From assembly GCF_026914185.1 (NCBI RefSeq), contig NC_070566.1:5890001-5954000 (forward strand): 64,000 bases of DNA, given 5' to 3'. Both the position numbers and the translations under genes were made by a program. Below, one piece after another: positions 56,241-64,000 of the stretch (position 1 is the stretch's first letter; each line of letters starts with the position of its first letter). Source of the stretch: Puccinia triticina. Lineage: Eukaryota; Basidiomycota; Pucciniomycetes; Pucciniales; Pucciniaceae. A model generated the notes under the pieces. That model worked only from the letters and a program-made list of their open reading frames with translations. It was not told where the DNA came from and ran no database searches.

Positions 56241-58026
56241 GACCAATACCCGCGCCGGTGATTGGTATCGGTCATACTGGATGAGATCCGCCCGCGGCTG
56301 GGTGGGAGGATACGTATTTGACCTTTTTTTTTGTGTGTACATAACCATGGTGATTCTACCAAAGCAGAATTGCTTAGGCTAGATTCATCTCCCCCAAAGC
56401 AACCAAAGCAATCGTTGAGATGAAGCGATGCATGTTCGGACAGAGACAGAATGGAGCCTTGCACGGTTGGCTTGGGCAATGCTGAGAGACCCAGAGCCCG
56501 AAAAGGAAGAGGATCAGATGCATGAGTATTAGTATAATCACTTTTGGAGCGCCTTGGCAATCTGAGAAAGCAAAGCAGCTTACAAGATTGAGTACTATTC
56601 GAGATCGATTTTAACCCAGGAATGGGGGACTTGAGCTGACTGGATGGAGTTGGGGTGGGACTGGGGAGCGGCAGGACACCCGGATCCATAGCTAGTGGGG
56701 TTTAAATATTCTAAAAATCTATGCTTGCGAACTCAAGTCGACAGCACATTATTTCCACAGTGATCTTTCTATTACAGATAGGCGTACGTGCGACAATTGA
56801 AAAAGCCCTAGGCAAAATGGCATACATATTCACATTCGAATTAATGGTCGAGAATGGGTTGGGCTTCATGTCTGGAGGGATCTGGGCCCTGGCGGAGTAC
56901 GGATTTTGCGTATGTGAGCCGGGCGGACATGGAACTGAAGGTTTGGAACTATCGTCCGACGCGGCATCGCAGTAGGTGTAGCTTTGAGGCACGACCTGCA
57001 GGCTGATATTTTTGGAGGAAGCCTCTGAAGAAATTTTTTGGAGACTTCATTTCCCTCTGAAGGGGCTGGGGACCTATGAACACCCTATCCACCCAGTATG
57101 TATCTATAAGACTGCACTCGCAGATGCATGTCAGCGTTGGTCACTGTGAGTTTCCGCAGCAATTTATGTATTCCCTGCTACCGTTCCACGAAGGGTTGGG
57201 CTGGGAATCTTCTGCGGTACCCAGCCTTTGTGAGTTTCTCTTTGCAATCCTCTTTTGCCTACATAGGATTGCCTAGGTGACCCGGGAGTTGTCCCTTCAA
57301 CTCCCCAAGCCGCCTGAGTGTGGGAAAGGGTCCTCTTCTCATCTCTTCTCCGGCTTGTCACCCCTCTCCTCTCCGTGACGGAAAGATGAGTTGGGGGAGT
57401 GGTCACTGCTCCCTATGGGTTGTGACCTCTCCTCCCATGTGAGCACTAAGCTGTGGGGGTCTGAGCCCCGGGCGGGTGGGGGGGTGGGGGCAAAAATTTG
57501 TCCAAATTTCCCAGCAATATCGTGCTTGGTGTTGCGTGCTCTGCTGCCGGTTCCGGAGTTCCTTGACCAGCAGGGTTTGGGTCCAGCTGGCGCGCTGCAG
57601 GTGTCCCTGCGCCCGCGCCTTGCGGTGGCTCCACTACTGCCGTACCTTGGACTCGGCCCACCTCCCGCTGAGCTCCCAGTAAACGCCAAGCTAACTAAGC
57701 CACTCGTGGTGAGCGGGTCTGGGCGGCAGCCCAGTCTCACCAGAGAGGCTTATGCATTAGCACACCAAACTCGCGTGAGCCGCACGTGTTATAGAGGCCA
57801 CTTTCCAGACTTTCTCGCCTAGTTTCCATGCCTTTTGATGTAATTTTTTGCTGTTTTGTTTTTCAGACTCTTCATCAAGTGTCTGATTTTTCAGTTTTTT
57901 TTTTCATCATTTTATTTCCCCTCCTTCATTTTTGAAAACAGACAAAAATAAATTCAAGATAAGTCCTTCCATTTGATTAAGCAGAGGATTATAATTAACA
58001 AAATCACATTATGATGATCACTAAGG
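56241..58026. other. Stretch without a supported gene
   Basis: Open frames at 56721-56975 (plus), 56711-56992 (minus) and 57391-57822 (plus, 143 residues, Pro/Leu-rich) have no recognised motif. The last may be a retroelement or gene fragment because the sequence becomes GC-richer, but I cannot support a product. Confidence 0.3.
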
Positions 58027-58182
58027 CCCCATTTGGCTGCCGCGTTATACGTCATAAAGGTTAAATTTATGACGCCACAACCCAAAGTTTGCCCCCCGTT
58101 GCCACCAAAACTTTGAAACCCCCAGGGGTTGCACATCATAAATTCAATAATTTATGTTGTATAAAGCGGCAGCCAAACGGGG
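58027..58182. mobile_element. Short MITE, 156 bp
   Basis: Ends CCCCATTTGGCTGCCGC and, inverted, CCCCGTTTGGCTGCCGC, with the match continuing through TTATAC (about 24 bp). No certain target duplication (AAG on both sides is possible). No coding content. Confidence 0.65.
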
Positions 58183-58821
58183 AAGAATAATCAACAAAAC
58201 AGTAATTATATAGAGAGGAGCTAAATGACTATTAACAGAACTCCAAGTTGGTAAATGACACATCAATTAACGCAAGTGCAAGTTGGTAAATATCAACAGT
58301 CCACATCCACACCTGCTCTTTGAGATTTCAATGGTGGACATCCAGACAAATGAGGCCCCCTTACCACTGTCTGGAGCAGAGGATCCCTTGGATTTTCTCC
58401 AATGTTGCCGCTCGATATTATGACCAAAGATCCCCTGCCTTTTGAAGAAATACCAGAAAACATCACAAATGAATCACCGTTCGGAAGATCTGGGAAAGTG
58501 TTGAAGAACAAAGCCGGCCAACTTACCTTGAATAAGACAATCACTGAAAAAGCCAATGCCTGCTAACTATTCCAATGTCTTCTTGCTCCACAAAAGCAAG
58601 AAAAATTTTATTTGGGGTCAGGTTTAGTGAGTTAATCACCTTGCAAATGTAGGACAATTATGACGTCTCAGTTGTCAGATTGGCAGGTCGGTCGGGGGGC
58701 GGGAGCATCATGAATTATTGGAAGGCTGAGGAGTGTGATTGTGTGGGTGATTGGATGGATGAAGTTTTGAGAGTTACCGTGTGATATGAACTCCTTGGTA
58801 GTTTCATTACTGAGGTCCCTG
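58183..58821. other. Gene-free stretch
   Basis: A minus-strand frame at 58293-58556 has no recognised motif; otherwise AT-rich with no structure noted. Confidence 0.35.
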
Positions 58822-59298
58822 CAACAGTGGGTCAGCTACGCTAACATAGCTGTTAGTGTAGCGTAGCGCAGCGCAAATGCGCTATTTTTTAGCGTAGCGT
58901 TAGCGCAATTGCGCGCATCTGCGCTAACGCTACGCGCAAAGGATACAAAGCTATTTTAGCTTTTAGCGTAGCGTTAGCGCAGATGCGCGCAATTGCGCTA
59001 ACGCTAAGCACGCAAGGCGCAAAAGAGCGCGCGCTATGCTGCGCTAAAGCGTTTTTTGCGGCAAAAAAGTGCATTTTTTCCGCTAAAAGCGCCTTAGCGC
59101 AACGTAGTGTAGCGTAGCGGCTGTAGCGCAGCGCTCACGCCAAACAAAAATTGGTATGCTGCTAGCGCCGCTGAAAATTAGCGAAGCGTAGCGGCGCTAA
59201 CAGCGCGCTAACGCTATTCAAAAAAGGTTGGCGCTTTTTGCCGCTACGCTAAACTTTAGGGCTAAAATAGCGTAGTTTAGCGTAGCGGCCCACTGTTG
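58822..59298. mobile_element. Non-autonomous GCTA-rich element, CAAC ends, 7-bp TSD
   Basis: Ends CAACAGTGGGTCAGCTACG and, inverted, CAACAGTGGGCCGCTACG. GTCCCTG is duplicated at 58815-58821 and 59299-59305. 477 bp, densely packed with TAGCG, CGCTA and GCGCAA words in both orientations. Shares the CAAC(A/G)GTGGG start with 37426-37906. No gene. Confidence 0.9.
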
Positions 59299-59305
59299 GT
59301 CCCTG

Positions 59306-60106
59306 TTAAGCATAAATATCTTTGTAGTGTGATTGCACTTGTTCCTTGTCATATGAGCCTTGAGAACCAAAGTTCAAAATCTTAAGTTTCAATAAAAAAA
59401 AATTCATCAATGCAGACAAGATTTTGTAGTAAAAAAAATACAGAAAAATCTAGCTTATGCAGATGTATTATGTACCAGAACCTAGAAAGAAAGTACAAAG
59501 TATTGAAGATGTGGTGAGCCAAACAAGGGCGCTCCCAGCCAAACTCTGGATTTGGCTCACGCAAGAAAGGGGTTTTAATATATTCCCTCTGGTTGGGGTT
59601 GCTTTGCGACCAGCCAAACGTTGCATGGCCCACAATGGAGTACGGACTTAGTTAAGTTTGGGTAAATGCACATCAATTCAAATGCCACTTGAATCCCCCC
59701 AAACCCCCAGCCAGATTTTAAAATTCCCTCAACTTTTACACATTACAAGGCAACTCCACACCAGGAACACTCCAAACCAAGCTGCCATACATAATGCAAA
59801 ATATTTGGACAAAAAGTGGGAAATATAAAGTTACCAACTGGAATCACCTGGTTGCTGCTGCGGAAGCAGATGTTATATGGATAGAGGAAGACTATCAGAA
59901 ACAACTCCACAATCTCAGAAAGTGCTTAGGGGGTGTACCATACATTTTTGGTTTTTTTGGAATGTATTCCTGCGTGAATCAAAAAAGCAATTTGCTATTT
60001 TTTTGACTTCTGGAGAAACAGGTTCACCTAAATTGGTGTACCACAGGAACCAGTTTCTTGTACAGACATACACATTACTCCTCTAGTCCCTTCTCACACC
60101 TCACAC
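59306..60106. other. Gene-free stretch
   Basis: Short frames (59794-60006 plus) without motifs. GTGAGCCAAA near 59515 and TTTGGCTCAC near 59551 form a 10-bp hairpin stem. Confidence 0.35.
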
Positions 60107-60307
60107 CTCCTGACTACTCCACTTGATGACCCAAACCTGGTCATCGAGTGGAGCATATGTTGTACCCTCTGCTTGATGACTGGTCAACCCCAGTCATTGA
60201 TTGGAGGGTATAAATATTCCACTCAATGACTACTGTTGACTGGTAATTGAATGCAGGGTATAAATATTCCACTCAATGACCGCTGTTGACTGGTCATTGA
60301 TTGCAGG
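60107..60307. repeat. GGTCAT satellite, left of the hAT insertion
   Basis: Units such as TTGATGACC...GGTCATCGAGTGGAG and CACTCAATGACC(A/G)CTGTTGACTGG. The array is interrupted by 60308-61763 and continues at 61764. Confidence 0.75.
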
Positions 60308-61763
60308 TAGAGATAGTCATTCTGGACCCGGGTACCGCACCGCTTTTGGGCCCATTCCAGGTACCTAGTACCGCACCCGGCACCACCTGGGAGCTACCAC
60401 GGGTACTGCTGGCGGGTACCGCGGGTACCGCCTGTGGTTTTTTTTTGGTGTGGCAGCGTCCTGCTGTCCTGCTTGCTCCATCCAGTTTGTTGCCGTCCTT
60501 TGCAACGAGCTGGAGGGCAAACAAGCCACTGTTTGCCAGGAGGTAATGAACTCAAGACGTTTAGAAGGTGTAGTGTTAGTATCTACACTTAGATACAACA
60601 ATCACTAACCTTTTAGAAGGTGTAGTGTTAGTATCTACACTTAAATACAACGTTCACCGACAACAATCACTAACCTGATTGTATCAATAAGAGTTAGTGA
60701 GGAGTTGATTGGTTGACGAAACTATTGAGTTGATTGCTTTATTCAACTTTTAGAAGGTGTAGTGTTAGTATCTACGCTTAGATACAACGTTCACCAACAA
60801 CAATCACTAACCTAAACAATAAGAAGAATGTTAAGAGTGAGGATACATGATAGTGATAGCCTAATGATAAACAGACCTGATCGTATCAATAAGAGTTAGT
60901 GAGGAGTTGATTGGTTGACGAAACTATTGAGTTGATTAAAGAAAGGACCGGTACATGATTGGAGCGGGGATTTAAGAGATCAACTAGGTTTTGGAACGGA
61001 ACAACTGCGGCACGACTACATTACACATAAGTAAGAGTAACAAAGGTTAAAGCTGAAAAGGAACCCAAACTGCTATAGCTACAAGTTTAACAGGAGGGAC
61101 TCCTCCCGGCAAGCACTGGCTCTCCTCTTTGACCGGAGGAATCCCTCCGGTTGAGGAGGAATTGATCTATCCGATTGGAGGCATGTACACCTCTTTGACC
61201 GGAGGATTGGCTCCGGTCAAAGAGGCAAGTCCACCCAGCGAGCTGGATATGCGTCCAGCTCGCCGGGTGGACATCCCTTGCCGAGCCCGAGATGACTCAT
61301 CTCTCGCCAAGATGGATACACAATATACAGCTTGGCTAAGGAGGTCTCACGGCGAGCTGGACACATCCAGCTCCCTTGGAAGATTCCTCTTGGCGAGCTG
61401 GATACATATGTATCCAGCTCGGCGAGGGGACTCCTCTCCAGCTCATCAGGAGGTTCCTCGGCGGCCGCGAGCTGGATACAATATGTGTATCCAGCTCCCC
61501 GGGAGGAGTCCCCTCGGCGAGCTGGATATGCCAAGAGGAATCCTCTCAGCTTGCTGGGAGACCTTTGCCGAGCTGGATCTACCAAGTCAAGGCCCTCAAT
61601 CCCCCGGGGGGTGGGAGGTACTTGTAGGCGGTACCCGGGTACCGCACTGCTTTCCGGCCAAAACCCAGTACCTAGTACTGCACCCGGCACCGCTGCACGG
61701 GTGCGAGGGGTACCCGCCAAGCGGTACTAGGTACCCGCTGCGGGTACCAAATGAATATCTCTA
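60308..61763. mobile_element. Non-autonomous TAGAGA-family hAT element in the satellite array
   Basis: Ends TAGAGATA and its inverse, flanked by ATTGCAGG at 60300-60307 and 61764-61771. GGTACC-rich ends (60330-60440 and 61620-61750). Interior: copies of AGAAGGTGTAGTGTTAGTATC (about 60558, 60612, 60752), two copies of a 60-bp block (GTATCAATAAGAGTTAGTGA, about 60683 and 60881), and a GAGCTGGATA/CCAGCTC repeat zone (61230-61600). No transposase. Confidence 0.9.
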
Positions 61764-62960
61764 ATTGCAGGGTATACAGTCTCCGCTCAATGACCAGTCA
61801 AAACTGATCATTGATTGGAGGGTGTACTCCACTCAATGACCGTCCAACACCGGCCATTGATTGGAGGGTACAAATACTCCGCTTGATGACCAGTGTGGTA
61901 GAAGAAAGTGGCACTCCGTCACATAATGACCACAGCGCCATTCCTCCCGCAAGATTCCGGAGTGCATCAAGGGTTCTCCAAACTCGGCCGTCACCGCCGC
62001 TCCCACACCGTTCTCTGCGCTTCTGCTGCTCGCCGTAGACAGCCGCCAAACTCCGCCGCATCCATCATCCACCCTCTGCCTAGCCTCCAGAGGCTTGGGA
62101 TCCTACTCGCCGCCTCCGCCCCAGCTGCGCCCGCTTCAGCTGCCGCGGCTTCCCCCAGCTCCGCGCCGCTACTAGAAAGTCCGCGCTGGACTGCGCAGCC
62201 TGCTCCGCTCCGCACGCCGCATCCGACCGCGGCTCCGCGCTCAAGTAATGCGCCCCACCTCCACAACTCTAATCCGCACCGTTCCTAGGGCATCCGTAGC
62301 CCCTTTCCTCCGCAGCACCGTAACCCCGCCGGCCGCTCTGGTGCCCCGTGCCCGTATTTGTCAACACACCAGTCAACCCCGGTCATCAATGGGAATATAC
62401 CCTTCAATTGATGACCAGTTTTGATTGTTCATTTATTGGAGGGTTTACTCCACTTGATGATCTGTCATCCCAGTCATTGAGAGGACTATACCCTCCAATT
62501 AGTGACCGGTCAAAACCGCTCATTGAGTGTAGTAAACCCTCCAATTGAGGACCGGTAATCAAGTGGAGTACACCCTCAAACCAATCACTGGAATGAGTGG
62601 TCATAAATTGGAGGAAGTACTCTATCCAATGGCCGGGATGAGTGGTCATTGAGTGGTCATCAATTGGAGGGTGTACTCCATCCAATGGCCAGGATGAGTG
62701 GTCATTGAGTGGAGGGTATGACCAGTCATCCCAGTCATGGAGTGTATGTATACCCTCCAATCAATGGTTGGGATGAGTGGTCATCAATTGGAGGGTGTAC
62801 TCCACCCAATGGCTGGGATGAGAGGTCATCAAGTGGAGGGTATGTCAAGTCTGCCTGCTCATGGAGTGGAGTGTGGACTCCACCCAATGGCTGGGAGGAG
62901 AAGTCATCAAGTGGAGGGTATGACAAGTCTGCCCGCTCATGGAGTGGAGAGAAAAGAGAA
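61764..62960. repeat. GGTCAT satellite with an embedded GC-rich block
   Basis: Units of about 45-60 bp with (T/G)GGTCATCAATTGGAGGGTGTACTCCA(T/C)CCAATGGC(C/T) from 62620 to 62950, and more diverged ones at 61764-61900 and 62370-62600. A CTCCGC-rich, GC-rich block (about 61905-62345) interrupts the array; its limits are unclear and no domain was found in its open frames. Confidence 0.7.
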
Positions 62961-63659
62961 ACTGTTGCGAGGGACTAGGGGAGAAAACCAAAGTTCACCG
63001 TTGACAGACAAGTGACACTTTGGGAGTGAGATATATGTTCTGATTCACTAAGGATCAAACTCCAGGCGCCAATCTAGTGTAGACTAAATACAAGATTGGC
63101 CGTGTTTGGTTGAAGCACACAATGTACTAAATATAAGCATATATGTATCTCAACACACCCCCTTGCTGAAACAAAAAAAACTAATTTAAATATCTAAACC
63201 ACTTAGAGTTGAAGTTAAAGAATACTGGCGTTTAAGGGCGGCTACGCCGCCCCGTGATTGCTGGTGTAAATTCATTCACCATTAATTTAAGACACTTCCT
63301 AAAACGTTGCCTTTATGGTATGCCAAGGTGGCATCCTCCTCCAACCAGAATACGCGGATTGCCGGAGTTGAATTTTATAGAGCGAGTCGGATAGGTGCAC
63401 GGAGGGTGTTGATGAAACTTCTGAAAAGAAACTCAATTTCCCATTTTTGTGGGATCAATTGCGTCCGGGAAGACTCGGAGGCACGCCGGAAAAGGTGTCA
63501 GCCTGGAGAAGGGCTAGGGAAATGGCTTGGGGTGATTTTAAGAGTTCTGAAAAGAACCTTAGGTAACCTTTTTGGAGTGATTGATTGCATGTGGAAAGAT
63601 GAAAATGGAAGAAAAGGGGAAGGGGGATGTGGGCAAAGGTGGGAGGGGAAAAGGAAATT
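62961..63659. other. Stretch without a supported gene, LTR-like in part
   Basis: CAACACACCCCCTTGCTGAAAC near 63149 and the following AT-rich DNA resemble retrotransposon LTR or leader sequence, but no ends were found. A plus-strand frame at 63307-63705 has no recognised motif. Confidence 0.3.
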
Positions 63660-63895
63660 AAATAACAGAGTCCGGCTTGAATTGAAGTATAGGGGAAAAG
63701 TATAAAAGGAGGCAGCGAGTCGATGATTGCTGGTCATCGCTCGGCTCTTGCTCGGCGCCAATTGCTTAAAGAGCCAAGCGATCCAGGTGCATTGGGACCT
63801 GAATTTTTTTTTGGGTGGGGGAAGAGAGAAATGCTGCCATTTGTTTTGTTGGTGGGCGCGGCGGTCCGCTTAATGTTAAACTGTTAATTTCCCAC
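63660..63895 (+). repeat. LTR-like promoter fragment, relative of 3170-3370
   Basis: TATAAAA at 63701-63707, then 36 bp later a hairpin (TCGCTCGGCTCTT 63737-63749 with AAGAGCCAAGCGA 63779-63791), a T-run and the tail TTAATGTTAAACTGTTAA. Spacing matches the copy at 3.2 kb. The element ends are not identified. Confidence 0.5.
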
Positions 63896-64000
63896 GGGGG
63901 ACAGAAAGAGAAAGAAAAATTTAAAGTAATTGGGCCAGAGATCCATTGACGGTGGAAGACAGGGAGATATCATAACAATAAGTATACCTAGCGCCGCCAG

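Noticed and set aside
57391..57822. 143-residue Pro/Leu-rich frame as a gene
   Set aside because: Antisense frames are also open and no motif, intron or homologous copy in the window supports it.

Overview
The window looks like a transposon-crowded region of a filamentous fungal genome, most likely a basidiomycete. A rust (Pucciniales) is my inference from the mix of Helitron, copia, tyrosine-recombinase retroelement, hAT and MULE elements, short introns of about 50-110 bp, and small secreted cysteine-rich gene candidates. No rRNA, tRNA or CRISPR array was recognised.

Layout: 1-2.7 kb is a broken Helitron-type PIF1 helicase gene (minus) split by a 1.2-kb foldback element. 5.6-11.1 kb is a truncated copia element whose gag is split by a complete hAT element (6603-10206). 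11.9-17.5 kb is a nearly intact tyrosine-recombinase (DIRS/Ngaro-like) retroelement on the minus strand: gag, RT-RNase H, recombinase. 17.9-23.1 kb is a sharply GC-rich island, flanked by MITEs on both sides, that holds the only convincing intact cellular gene: a ten-exon glycerol kinase (18853-21358, minus). 24.2-31.3 kb has two diverged MULE transposase genes in tandem. 32-55 kb holds a decayed second hAT gene split by a solo LTR, many non-autonomous DNA elements with readable target-site duplications (TSDs), members of lineage-specific multi-exon gene families, and secreted-protein candidates. 55.7-63 kb is dominated by palindromic GGTCAT-type satellite repeats, another hAT-like element and a GCTA-rich element. 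The window ends in an LTR-like promoter fragment related to one at 3.2 kb.

The insertions are often dateable relative to one another because removing the inserted DNA and one TSD copy restores the host reading frame or an empty paralogous site. Most coding elements carry nonsense codons, many explainable as C-to-T changes (CGA to TGA, CAG to TAG), consistent with methylation-driven decay.

Most notable: three non-autonomous elements with CAAC...GTTG ends that each made a 7-bp TSD; a four-member TAGAGA-ended hAT family with 8-bp TSDs and GGTACC-rich subterminal DNA; and the GC-rich glycerol kinase island, whose composition is unlike everything around it. All coordinates, motifs and exon phases were read by eye; no similarity search was possible.
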